From Medicago truncatula (lineage: Eukaryota; Streptophyta; Magnoliopsida; Fabales; Fabaceae): a stretch of 64,000 nt of DNA. The DNA lies in NCBI RefSeq assembly GCF_003473485.1, contig NC_053046.1, positions 29,899,332 to 29,963,331 on the forward strand. Direction: 5' to 3'. The position numbers were made by a program, and so were the translations under genes. The first letter of the stretch is position 1; every line of letters starts with the position of its first letter. Below the pieces are notes generated by a model. It was not told the DNA's origin, did not search any database, and saw nothing but the letters and a program-made list of their open reading frames with translations. Below, in pieces: positions 11,411-21,669 of the stretch.

Positions 11411-12001
11411 TTAGGGTGGCAAAAATGATAGAAGGAATATATCACCCTTCTTCTTCCTCTTGTTTGGTAGGAATTCCATGAACTTAGCACAAAGAATCAG
11501 ATACTCCCATGCACTCAATGTTGATCTTTTGGAATTAAAGCTCTCCCACCTTAGAGAAGGACGTGCATATATTTTCACAAGAGTGATTTCCTTAACCCCC
11601 ATTGGTTCAGATTTCAGACAAATATCAACACTCCTCACTTTAGGATTTTCTTCCACCACAACCTTGTGACATTCTGTCTCCATCTTAACCAACTTCCTTT
11701 GAGACTCCTGTGCCTTCTCAACAAGATCACCACACTGAACATCAAACTTATCAAATGAAACTTGGTTTGACACCAAGAAATCATCTAAAATATTTTGAAG
11801 TTGAGTATTGTAATCGATGTTGATCACCTCTTTCTTCTCTTTACAATTACTACTTGGTTGATCCACCTCATAACTGTCACACCTCTCATTTAATAGTGAG
11901 ATTTTACTGTCCAAGCATTTTATCTTCACAGATATCATATATTTTTCATATTGCAATGACCAAATCTCTTTTGTGTCATAGAGGCGTAACCTGTCTATCA
12001 T
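11411..12001 (-). CDS. Element-encoded protein of unknown function (gag position)
   Basis: A 196-codon uninterrupted frame starting MIDRLRLYDTKEIW, about 160 bases downstream of the primer-binding site, where gag normally lies. The central part is charged and heptad-like (DLVEKAQESQRKLVKMETE), suggesting a coiled coil. It ends in a basic stretch (LPNKRKKKGD). I see no capsid signature and no zinc knuckle. It may be a diverged or reduced gag, or a protein peculiar to this non-autonomous family. An intact frame in such a young element suggests it is not simply junk, but selection cannot be judged from one copy. Confidence 0.5.
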   Translation of the reverse strand: MIDRLRLYDTKEIWSLQYEKYMISVKIKCLDSKISLLNERCDSYEVDQPSSNCKEKKEVINIDYNTQLQNILDDFLVSNQVSFDKFDVQCGDLVEKAQESQRKLVKMETECHKVVVEENPKVRSVDICLKSEPMGVKEITLVKIYARPSLRWESFNSKRSTLSAWEYLILCAKFMEFLPNKRKKKGDIFLLSFLPP

Positions 12002-12158
12002 AGCTGCAAAACTTGGATAAACTTTTTAGTAGCACAATACAATGAGAAGAAAAGAATAGCATAAATCAATTTTTTTTTTCTTTTATATATATATACAAAA
12101 ATATAAATGACTGAAATCCTAAATAAAAACAAAATTGCCAAGTTGAAATGATTTAACA

Positions 12159-12177
12159 GTCCCCGGCAGCGGCGCCA
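12159..12177 (-). other. Primer-binding site (tRNA-Asp type)
   Basis: The minus strand reads TGGCGCCGCTGCCGGGGAC, six bases inside the 5' LTR. It differs at one position (C for T) from the TGGCGCCGTTGCCGGGGA expected against tRNA-Asp. This fixes the element's orientation as minus. Confidence 0.85.
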
Positions 12178-12183
12178 AAAACT

Positions 12184-13376
12184 TGATAGATATTTTAGCA
12201 AGTGTACTAAAACTATCGAAGTAATAAAATAGGTTCGTATCCACGAGGACTGTGTTAATCTCAACTTAGCAATAAAGTTAGTATCTAGGATGTGTAAACT
12301 TTATAAGTGCCTGAGGCAGTAGGTTTGTGTGTATAAAAAGTATATAAAGTTGTTAAAAGATGATTTGAGAAGGATGATTAAGCCGATGAATCCCCTATTG
12401 TTCTATATGAGTAGTTACCTTCCTTATTTACTAATTACTATTCCATCTTTACGACAAATTAACTAAGTAGTTTTGATCAATCTCTTGACTCAAAACCCTT
12501 TCCTAAGTTATAACCTTTTAATCTCTTAAACCGATTGAATAACCACGGAAGCGATAAAAGAACGTTAATTCATGAGTCATGATCCTCAATTTCCTATCTC
12601 TAGGTTCCTATGTTGAATCAAACAGGATTACTATATCAGGATTAAAAGCTAGTGTTAATAGTCATTCAATTCCTAATATCAATTCATGTAGTTGCACGAA
12701 GCTAGGGTTAATAGTCATACAAAGCAATTATCTGAAAAGCAATGAACACAAGTAATTCTGAATAAAGACTGAATAACATTAATAATAAAGAGAGGATCAA
12801 CTACTGATTCATATATTACAATAGATTCATCATGGCTTAATCAAGAGGGAAATTAGCTAGACATAGAGATACAAATTAATAGCATGGGAAATAAAATTAA
12901 CCATGAAACCATGTTGTGGCTCGGGTCTCTACTGCTTCGTGAGTTTCTGTTGCCTTCTATTCCCTCGCGTTCCCGTTCCTTTTCCTGGCGTGGCTTTGTT
13001 CCAAAACGTGATTCCACTGTGCCGAAACGTGAATGCCCTGTAATGTCTGTGGCTTCCACATATATATAGCCTCTTAAAAACCAATTTTCCTTCCAATTTT
13101 CTTCTTCAGCGTGTTCCATATCTTCTTGCTGCTTTCCAATTCTCTTAGGTCAACACACAATTGGTCAAAGGCCCATCATTATTTTCTTCTATTAGCACTC
13201 GCCACCAACTCACGTTTTGTTGTGAGTAATAATAAGCAATTCTTCCTTATTTGACTCAATAAATCAACAACGAAACTTTATTTAAATTGACTCTAAATTA
13301 AATACTAAACTAATAAAAATAGATTGAAAATTTATTTAAAAAGACTCTAAAAATGTGATATGACGGACTGTCATCA
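12184..13376 (-). repeat. 5' LTR (in element orientation) of the gypsy-like element
   Basis: 1193 bp; every row compared matches 8616-9808 with a constant offset of 3568. It ends next to the ATCTC duplication, only six bases past the stop codon of the small pseudogene at 13388. Confidence 0.92.
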
Positions 13377-13387
13377 ATCTCCATTGG

Positions 13388-13737
13388 TTAGACATAGTAT
13401 AAAAAGTAAACAACCGTAGCAGATGCAATCAAAACCACAATCAGAACAACAAGAAATATTATAACAAAGATTCTCAAGAATTTTTCCTCTTTATTATTTT
13501 GAGAGTCCGGATCAGAGTTGACCAGAGGAGATGGAGGCTTCGACAAAGATGGAGTTTGAGGGACCACATCACCACCGTTCACAAGAGGGGATGGAGGTGG
13601 AGGAGGTATAAGAAGGGAAGTGGTGGATCATTAAAATTCACGTCAGGAGACAAAGTAGTTGATGACATGTTTCTTCCTGTCACAATTAGGAAAAAACTTA
13701 ATGCGAAGAGGTAGCAGATGATGGTCTTCATCTTCAT
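13388..13737 (-). pseudogene. Small proline-rich membrane protein, copy B, frameshifted
   Basis: Copy of the gene at 693-1037. The start ATG at 13737 and the signal peptide are kept (MKMKTIICYLFALSFFLIVTG), as is NFNDPPLPF. Relative to copy A there are then five extra bases (tt and cct) in the proline codons near 13605, giving a frameshift and a stop after about 50 residues. The downstream half, including the C-terminal hydrophobic span, stays open in the original frame (13582-13388). The length is 350 bp against 345 bp in copy A. The gypsy-like element landed just after its stop codon. It could still give a short secreted peptide, but I treat it as broken. Confidence 0.75.
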
Positions 13738-14573
13738 ATCGACAAATATAATTTTCTGAAAACAAAAATAAAAAAATTAGAATCAAAACAAAAGAAGTTT
13801 AACAATAACAATGAATAAAGGATACCTATTAAAAAACAATAAATAAAAGATAGCTAACATCATAAATTAAATATAGAGGGACTGGTGTAATTTTTTGTTT
13901 ACGTAGAAAAGAACAGCAACAACGATACAATAGAGGAAGAAGAACAAGTATACAACATCAACTAGACAAAGTGTACCAATTTCGAGAGAATTTTCTGTCT
14001 CCTAACTTTTATTCTTCATACCAATTCCTTAACCTCTTATTCTTATTTATTTATAGTAAAAATTTAGGTTATAATAATAAAAAAATATCAAATCAATTTA
14101 CCAGATTTTGAAAATATTTAAACATGCACATTTAAAAAAAAAACCAATATCCTTGTAAAAAATATAAATGAAACCAAATATTGAAAATATTTAAACATGC
14201 ACATTTAAAAATAAAAAATTATCCTTTGAGTAAAATAATATAAATGAATATTCCATTTGATTTTCTATTTTTTTATTTACCAGTTTTACTATTTTATTAT
14301 TGTTGTTGTTGTTTATTTATTAGTAAAGTACCACTATATCGAAGAAAATATCAAATCAATTTATAGGATATTGAAAAAAATATCAAATCAATTTACAAGA
14401 TATTGAAAATAATTTCCTCAAAAAAAGATATTGAAAATATTTAAACATGCAAATTTAAAAAAAAAAAACAAATATCCTTGCGTAAAAAATACAAATGAAT
14501 ATTCTATTTTGATTTTCTATTTTTCTATTTTCCTTTTTTACACTTTTTTTACTATTACTATTATTATTATTAC

Positions 14574-14617
<44 letters not shown>

Positions 14618-15345
14618 TTGTTGTTCTTGTTGTTGTTTATTTAGCAGTACCACTTGGCCTCAAGTGGTTAATCAAATCCCCTTACTTGTTGTTGACGAAT
14701 CGTTCGGGAGATCCTGAGTTGGATTTTTGGTTGAAACAATTATTGGTAAGACTTTACTTATTTTTTGAACGAACTCTAGATTACTGTTGTCCACCTCAGT
14801 GTAAAAAATATAATTAGAGGAAAGTGTGTACGGATATTGAGAGATTTTTCCGTGTCTTTTACCTTTTACTCCTCATACCAATTCCTTAAACTCTTATTTT
14901 TATTTTTTATAGTAAAAGTTTAATTTATAATAATAAAAATAGATCGAATCGCACCTAAAAAATTGATCAAATAAATTAACCAAATATTGAAAAGAATTTT
15001 TTGTTGAGATAAATATTTGTAATATTTAAATAACCACAATTAAAGAAACAAATATCCTTGTGTATTTTTTTCTGAGAGAAAATCCTTGTGTATTTTTTTG
15101 TTAACCCTCCAATTTTCAGGTCCTGATAATCCGAAGTTTGACTAAAGATAATTAAAACATGATCAAAAAGACGTTTTTTTTTTTTTTGTTAACCCTCCAA
15201 TTCTTAGAGTTCTGATAATCCGAAGTTTGACTGAAGGTATATAAAATATGACCAAAAATTATTTCATCCAAAAGTTAAAATCGAATTCTTCTAAATAATT
15301 TATCTTTATTAAAGCTCGTTTTCAGCAAAATTGCTTGGTTAACGA
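13738..15345. repeat. Spacer of duplicated unit, copy B
   Basis: Counterpart of 1038-2440, with some stretches rearranged or repeated (for example the tgtgtatttttttgttaaccctcc text occurs twice, near 15060 and 15090, and again near 15180). It contains a (TTA)n microsatellite. No coding potential is supported. Confidence 0.65.
14558..14626. repeat. (ATT)n microsatellite
   Basis: Nearly pure tattattatt repeat of about 65 bp, with two interruptions (ttactatt) at its left end. The long isoleucine run in the overlapping frame is a by-product. Confidence 0.9.
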
Positions 15346-15400
15346 ATATCCTTGCGTATTCTATTTCTAATTGTACAGTTTACACAAATGATCATTCTTG

Positions 15401-16116
15401 GTAAAGCCAAACCCTAGTAGGCATGGCAACAAAACCCATGTTCGTGGGTAGCCGCCCAAACCATCCTCGATTTGACGGGTTTTCCCTGATTTGACTGGGT
15501 TTGGGTATGAGTTTGGATTTTCCCCGATTTCAAAATGCGGGTACGGGACGGGTAACGGGGATATAGGTACCCACCCCGAACCCATACCCAAAGGGGGATA
15601 AAAAGGTAAAAAATTACCTTTTTATCCCTTTATTACCCTCTTATATAAATAGAAACTCAAACCCTAAAAACCATTTCACCACATGTGTCTATCAGACGAC
15701 GACACTCACACCATCAGTCTCTCTCTTCTTGCACATCTCACACCATCGGTCAAATAATTGGGATTATCAGTTAATTTAAACCTTTGATATTTATTTTGGC
15801 TTTATGTTGACAAGTCATTTTTTTTGTTGAACGCAAATTGTTGGATAATGAGTTACAACATTACCATTGAGGCTTAAAAAAACTCTTTTTTTTTTTTTAA
15901 TTAAAACAAATTATTCATTGCGGATACGGGGATGGGGCGGGAATACCCCGAACCCATTGGGGACGGGGATGGGATTCAATTTCTCATCTCCGTTGGGTAT
16001 GAGTAGGGTAACATGTAAGTATACGGGAGTAGTGGATGGGGATTGGGATGGGGAAGGTGAAACCTGTCCCCACCCCGCCCCATTGTCATGCCTAAGGCAT
16101 ATAACAAAGCGGCCTG
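15401..16116. mobile_element. Inserted element with 15-bp flanking direct repeats, class uncertain (hAT-like ends)
   Basis: The 15-bp word aaatgatcattcttg occurs at 15386-15400 and 16117-16131, bracketing this segment. Inside, GC-rich ends read TAGGCATGGCAA (15418) and, reversed, TTAGGCATGACAATG (16096), followed by ggggcggg/gacgggg runs, like a common plant hAT-type MITE. The middle (15640-15740) reads like a captured 5' leader (aaccctaaaaacc, then ctctctcttct). The terminal repeats suggest a DNA transposon, but a 15-bp duplication is too long for hAT, so either the transposon was carried in by another insertion or the direct repeat has another origin. Confidence 0.5.
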
Positions 16117-16269
16117 AAATGATCATTCTTGAATTTTCTTATTTTTTTTTGAACAAACTAAAATGAGATATATATTATAAACAAGGTTAATTTACCGTGC
16201 ACAAGACATGCCAACTAACAACAGTGCAACAAGAAGGTGTTGTTCTAAAAGAGCACCATCAAAAAGTTA

Positions 16270-17430
16270 AAGCAGATTATACAGTAACACCCATACAAAG
16301 GAGTTGATGTTTCCACCAGTCATGATAACTATAGCTAAATGATGCCTGTGATGATTTCAGCAACATAAAAGAATTTAGTTTAACTTTGTCGGCTAAGGTA
16401 GAAGAATCACAAGCTATGTCTTTGAAAACACGGTTGTTTCTTTCCTTCAAAAAAACCCAAACAGTAGCAAACCAAATTATTTTCAAGAAAGAGTGAGTGG
16501 CTTTAGGCAATCCGGACATCCTAATGAATTGAATTTTCTTATTATTAAAACCAGTTTTCCAAAAACATGAAATGAACTTCTTCTTTTTTTGACAAAAAAA
16601 AAACATGAAATGAACTAAAACATACATTTAATGGTATAAATTAAATCATAGGGCACCTGAAAAGACTATTTTTTTAATCAAACTCGAGTAACCGCATTTC
16701 ATTAATAATTAAGGGATACTAAGTAGAAGATACATCATGAAAGGTATGGGGCTAGGATGAAATAAGGCGGCTCTAAAATACAATGAGCTACCCTATTTAT
16801 TTGCCTCTTGATAAATGACACTACATAGTCGGGATTATTAGATAAGAGACTTATACATTCAGATATTAAGTCACCAAATTCATTACATGAAACATTGGGA
16901 GCTTGAAGCGAGGCTACCAAAGTTTTGCTATCCGTTTCAAACATAACATCATTACGCAAATCGTTGGATATTGCCATTTTCAGAGAGTGGAGAAGACCAA
17001 GGGATTTCACTTCCAAAACAGATGAAGATAAGTGCAAGTAGTCAGTTTACCTAAAATAGAGATCATGTTGAGTCTCTAAAGCATAAACTGTAAGCCATAA
17101 TAGAGTTATTATTGAAATTGGATGCGTCAACATTGCATTTGATGTGGTCGGGTTGCGGCTTGGTCCACATCGATTGCTGATCTTAGGGCTTGCCCGCTTA
17201 GCTCGTTGCATGCAGCTCCATTCGTGTAGCACATCATGAGCATAAGAGACAATGAAGGTGGGTCAAGTGTTTCTAGCCTCCCAAAGCTTGGTATTACGAC
17301 TCTTCTAGAGACTCCAAAGAATCATGGTAGCCAGAGGTCGGTCTTGCTCCTATAACCTGTTAAATAAGTCAAACAACATAGCAGAGAAATTATTGAAAAG
17401 TTTAAGAGATGGGAGGTTCGTACCCAAACA
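16270..17430 (-). pseudogene. LINE-derived remnants (zf-RVT tail and RNase H-like pieces)
   Basis: Three minus-strand frames belong to the 3' part of plant non-LTR retrotransposon ORF2 relatives. 16627-16277 includes IIWFATVWVFLKERNNRVFK and, further on, SYHDWWKHQLLCMGV. 17037-16735 is an RNase H-like piece (LGLLHSLKMAIS ... FETDSKTLVASLQAP ... SFIKRQINRVAH). 17232-17047 and further right gives a WSLWKSRNTKLWE-like reading. Frames are broken and the pieces need not come from one element. The first and second pieces are separated by an AT-rich stretch with a run of T at 16670. Confidence 0.7.
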
Positions 17431-17519
17431 TATCCCACACAGTAATTTTGATAAACTATTTAAACATTAGAGATTGTTTTAAACAACATGGTGCACGATC
17501 ATAAACTATTTTAAAATTA

Positions 17520-20500
17520 GGCTAAATACCTCCCCGGATCCTTTAAGTTTCACGTTTGTTTCAGATAGGTCCTTTAAGTTTCTAAGCTTTCATATAGGTC
17601 TTTAAGTTTCGAGTTTGTTTCGGATAGGCCGTTTCTGTCAACCTCTGTTATGCCAAAGTTGTTTTGTCCGTTAAACCAAAGCTGATATGTCCGTTAAGTG
17701 GGTGAGGTGATTCTTGTTATACCCTGTTTTTGGACCTAAAAATACTGGGCCCAATTTCATTTCAAACTTTGTCAATTATCAAATTTCAACTGCACAGTTC
17801 AAATTGTCTCTGCCTCGCAGTATTTTCAATCACAATTTTACCTATGTTTTTCTTGCATAAAACCTTTCGAAATGTCTTTACTTGTCTTGTAAGTCATTCA
17901 AAAGTGTCTCTGAATCATTACATTGCTTTTTCTACAGTTTATTTCAAAATTTGCAAAAAAGTCATACAGAAGGGTATTTTGGTCATTTCCTGCAGTGGGA
18001 CCCATTTTCATCCTTGTGACTGTCTCTGAGTCTTTTCAGATTGTTTTTTTACATTTCATCAGTAAACCTTATCAAATCCATTTCAAACTTGCATCTGAGT
18101 CAGTGTCAAGTCAATTTGATTCTGTTTAGGTCAGTTTTAGCCCTAGGGGCATTTTGGTCATTTCACACAAAATTTTGGCATAGAGAGGTTACTTTGAAGT
18201 ACCTCATTTAGGCCATTGGTTCGTTTTAGTCCGTTTTGTCAATTTTATTTCTGTTTTTGTTTCGCTTTACGTTTTGTCAAGTTACCAATTTTATTTTTAT
18301 TTTTGCATTTTGGTCCTCGAAGAGGTCCAAAATTGCATTCCAGTCCAGTTTTCTTTCCAATTTACATTTCAGTCCTTTTTGGTTAATTGCAGTTTAGTCC
18401 TTAAAGCTCTTATTTTTGCAGAAAGGTCCAAATTTCATTTTTTGTCCAAGGCCGTGCCATTTTTCTCCAGGTCCAGGTGTCACAATTCCATTGGCTCAAG
18501 TGTACACATGTCAGCTATAAATACATTGAGTCAGATTTCAGAGCCATTAATCACACGCCAACTCAACAAACACAATCAGATTTTCTCTCTCCATTCAGTT
18601 AGATCAAAAAACAGAAAAATCATCAAATTCATCAAGAACACAAGAACCCTAAAAATTTCCAGAACCAAAATTCATACACGATTTCATTGATTTTTACATC
18701 AATCCTCAGAGATTCGTGTGAATCTTCATCACTGGATTGAAGATTCTCCTGCAATTCCAAGTGCGAGCTCACATTAAAGCAAGCTCAAGCACTGATCACA
18801 GGGTTTCCTCACGCAAATCTAAGAAGCAAGCTCAAGCACGTAATCACAGAGAGAGAAGTAGAGAAAGAATCGGAGAAGATGAAGAAACAGAACCGGTAAA
18901 CCGATTTATTTTCGGTCCAGAGAAGATAAAAAAAAAATCATCAAGAACATTCAAGTTTTCCAAAGATTTTCCTCCATCAAAAGTTTCAACCAAAACTTCA
19001 GGTAAAACTCATCTTCCTCTTTTAAAAAAAAGTTTATAATCACAGTTAAACCCGTAAAATCACGCAAGCAAGCATATCTAAAAATTTCCAGAATTCAAAG
19101 AAAACCGTAACCGTAAGCACGAAACCTAGATCCATAAGGATCTAAGTTTTGAAAGCAAGAACGAGTACCAGAAAAGTAATCAAACGACGAAACGATGTAG
19201 ATCTTTATAGATCTAAACGTTTTTGTTCAAAAATCAAAAATCATTTCAAAACCGTATAAAGTTTTTCCAAGATCTACGTCGTTTCAAGCTGTATTTGAAA
19301 AGATAATTGCTGGATTCGTGTTTAGGGTTAAAGGACGAATCAAAAGATGTAAGAATCTTTAAGTTCTGGAAATTTTTCACCGGAAAGTTCATAGGCCTCG
19401 CCGGAGAAGATGAAGTTTCCGGCGGACCTTCAAGGTCTCCGCCGTAGCTTCATCCTCACCGGCGGTGAGGGTTTAGAGAGAGATGAGAGAAGAGAGAAGA
19501 GTTAGAGAGAGAAAGCCAGGTGAAAAATGAAAAAACCGGTGCCCTTCTGTTTATATAGCCAGTGAACCGGACCGGTCCAGGACCGGTCCAATCTCCTTCA
19601 TTCCTAGCCGTTGGATCTAGGGTTTCCTACCCTGGATCAATCCAACGTCTCCTGTGCAATCTGGGTTCTAGTGTGTGGGCTTTGGGTTTGGGCCTAGGGT
19701 TCTGTACGTTTCTTTGTCTTTTTGTGCTATTTACACCGTTTTGTTGTGCTATTTGAACCTGTGCCTTGACCAAAATTTTGATAAAAATTTCTAGAAATTT
19801 TAGGCATACTTTTTGTTGATTTCTTATTGTTTCTATGACATTTTTGCATGTTTGAGCTTGATAAAAATATTGCATGATTAATCCATAGCACTTTAATTCC
19901 TTTTGGATCATTTGCCATGAGTTTTTTCATCATATTTTTATCATTAATGTGTTAGTATGTGATAATAGTCTTTTGATATGTTGATGTGAGATGTTTATGC
20001 CTATAATCATATGTTGATCTCGCTGTTTTGGATTGATTCCTTAAATCTTGACTTTGTTACACATTGTGCTTGATAAATTCTCATGTTTTTGCCCCTTTTT
20101 ATTACATATTCATTTGGTGCATTTTTTTTCATCATTCCCATTATATTTTTCCTTGTTTTACTAACATTTTGTTCCTCATGTGACTTCACTCATAACATTT
20201 CACCACCCCCTCCACTTTCTTTAGCCTAGCATTTATTTTTGCAAGTTTTAATTCATTTGGTGATGTAATTTGTTATCATTGGTTTGTAGCTTGGCAAAGG
20301 GGCCATAGAAGACACTATGACGCACCGGCACGCACACACTCACCCTAGATGTATGGCTAGGATTGCATGGTTAGATGAACGCTTAGGTTTAAACACTTAG
20401 AGAAAATCCAACTTTTTTCCAAAATATGCAAATAACCTCACTTGAAAACCTTTTTGAAAATAAAATAGGAGTCAAAACTCCTTATTTCCCTTTTATTTTC

Positions 20501-20806
20501 TTAAGTAAAATTTCTAATAAATTTTAACTATACTTGGACTTCATTTTGAAAAAGCTAACTCCACCTCACTTTTTTTTTTTTTTTTTAAATCTCATGCCCT
20601 TGAGGCCTCTCATCTCTATTCTTCAAAATCTCTTTTCAAAACTTAAAATCAACCAACAAAAAACAAAAACCATTTTTTGAGAATGAACTACGATCGGTTT
20701 TGATCCCTTAAAAGGGTACGTAGGCAATGAGTCAAAACTCCTCCAAGCCGAAATAAAATCAAATTCTACTTCTTCTCACCCCCATTCTTCACTAATCACA
20801 CCTTCA

Positions 20807-20837
<31 letters not shown>

Positions 20838-21269
20838 GTCTTTAAAAATAAAGCGTAGAAACAAACTTAGGAGAGCGGTTCTTATGGAATACTATAATCG
20901 CTCCGGGTGCCTAACACCTTCCCGTAGCGAAAACGACCCCCGAATCTAGAACTTTTTAAGGGTTTTTCTCCTTTTACCCTTCCCAAGAAAAAAGAGAGAT
21001 ATCAACGGTCAAAAGGTTCAAGTCCAATTAATGGCTTGGCACCCAAAAACCATGATAACAATTCTCTCTGACACTTGACATCAATTTTTTTTCCCAACCA
21101 TATCAACTTTGGCTTAAAGGACATATCAACTTTGGCTTAACGGAGGTTGATAGAAATGACCTATCTGAAACAAACTCGAAACTTAAAGGACCTATCTGAA
21201 ACCTTAGAAACTTAAAAGATCTATCTGAAACAAATATGAAACTTAAAGGACCCGGGAAGGTATTTGGCC
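17520..21269. mobile_element. Mutator-type MITE split by a solo LTR
   Basis: Flanked by a perfect 9-bp duplication TTAAAATTA (17511-17519 and 21270-21278). The ends are inverted repeats: GGCTAAATACCTCCCCGG at the left, and GGCCAAATACCTTCCCGG when the right end is reversed, continuing with ggtcctttaagtttc words. Without the 3.3-kb LTR and one ATTCT copy it would be about 400 bp, close in size and sequence to the MITE inside the Copia element. It has no transposase. It lies just upstream of the GLY1 promoter. Confidence 0.88.
17715..21060 (+). mobile_element. Solo LTR, large Ty3/gypsy (Ogre-like) type
   Basis: A 3346-bp block with LTR-type ends, TGTTATACCC at the left and GATAACA at the right. 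It is flanked by a perfect 5-bp duplication ATTCT (17710-17714 and 21061-21065). No primer-binding site, gag-pol or second LTR exists, so it is what remains after recombination between two LTRs. CTATAAATA at 18515-18523 is a plausible promoter in plus orientation, followed by a leader-like stretch rich in ctctctcc and tcatcaag. The length and the 'ctccgggtgcctaacacc' text near 20900 suggest the Ogre/Tat group (inference from memory). Several small frames inside have no supporting features. Confidence 0.85.
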
Positions 21270-21282
21270 TTAAAATTAGGGT

Positions 21283-21458
21283 AGTGTTAACTTGTGTCCT
21301 TAGGGCACATGTTAAAAAATCCAAAAAAAGAAATATTTTCTTAAACTTTGTGCATTTAATTCATTAAAACATTAAATATTAAGTTTAATGCACGTATTCC
21401 AATACATTATTTCTACATTTAACTTCTAGACTGTACCTTAAGGGCACAAGTTAACATT
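21283..21458. mobile_element. MITE next to the GLY1 promoter
   Basis: About 175 bp with inverted ends: GTGTTAACTTGTGTCCTTAG at the left, and ATGTTAACTTGTGCCCTTAA when the right end is reversed. A related palindromic sequence (tgttaacaagtg ... cacttgttagc) lies at about 46125-46310 in the WRKY55-like intron. A target duplication is not clear. Confidence 0.6.
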
Positions 21459-21459
21459 T

Positions 21460-21669
21460 TACAATTATCGCGACGTTTCGTTACACATTATTGTTACCTC
21501 TTTTTATAAACTTGACAAAAAAAACAATACAAACTTTATTTATTTTTTTTCCTTCAAAAAATTATGGTTTTTTGGGAAAGGATAAAATATTAGAAGTGAC
21601 GGTTATTTCTTACACAAAAATTGGTCTCTCTTTACAAAGGGTGGAGTCAGTTTCTTTGTTTTCTTCGAA
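21460..21669 (+). promoter_or_regulatory. GLY1 promoter and 5' leader
   Basis: TATAAA at 21505-21510 would place transcription start near 21535-21540 and give a leader of about 130 bases. The segment is the same sequence that appears twice on the left (1-352 and 7937-8282), so the core promoter here belongs to a repeated family. Transposon insertions end just upstream at 21278 and about 21458, leaving only about 200 bp of unique proximal DNA. Confidence 0.5.

Larger units (their letters stand above)
8616..13376 (-). mobile_element. Non-autonomous Ty3/gypsy-like LTR retrotransposon, very young
   Basis: The target-site duplication ATCTC is perfect (8611-8615 and 13377-13381), and copy A supplies the empty site (gagatcttcattgg). 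Both LTRs are 1193 bp and I found no difference between them. In minus orientation the LTR starts TGATGACAG and ends TATCTATCA. Six bases later TGGCGCCGCTGCCGGGGAC (12177-12159) is nearly complementary to the 3' end of tRNA-Asp, and next to the distal LTR a purine-rich tract reads agtttggggttg (9827-9809 region). The 2.35-kb interior lacks protease, reverse transcriptase, integrase and RNase H and has one 196-codon frame. The primer site and LTR ends suggest the Athila/Tat side of Ty3/gypsy (inference). It must have been moved by enzymes supplied in trans. Confidence 0.93.

Noticed and set aside
14431..14817. 128-codon frame with an isoleucine run
   Set aside because: It is produced by the (ATT)n microsatellite and AT-rich duplicated spacer.
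15367..16166. Proline/glycine-rich frames on both strands
   Set aside because: They come from the GC-rich ends of the inserted element; the two strands mirror each other.
17730..19039. Apparent small genes with a promoter-like TATA and leader
   Set aside because: They sit inside a block with LTR ends and a 5-bp target duplication; the promoter-like features belong to the LTR.
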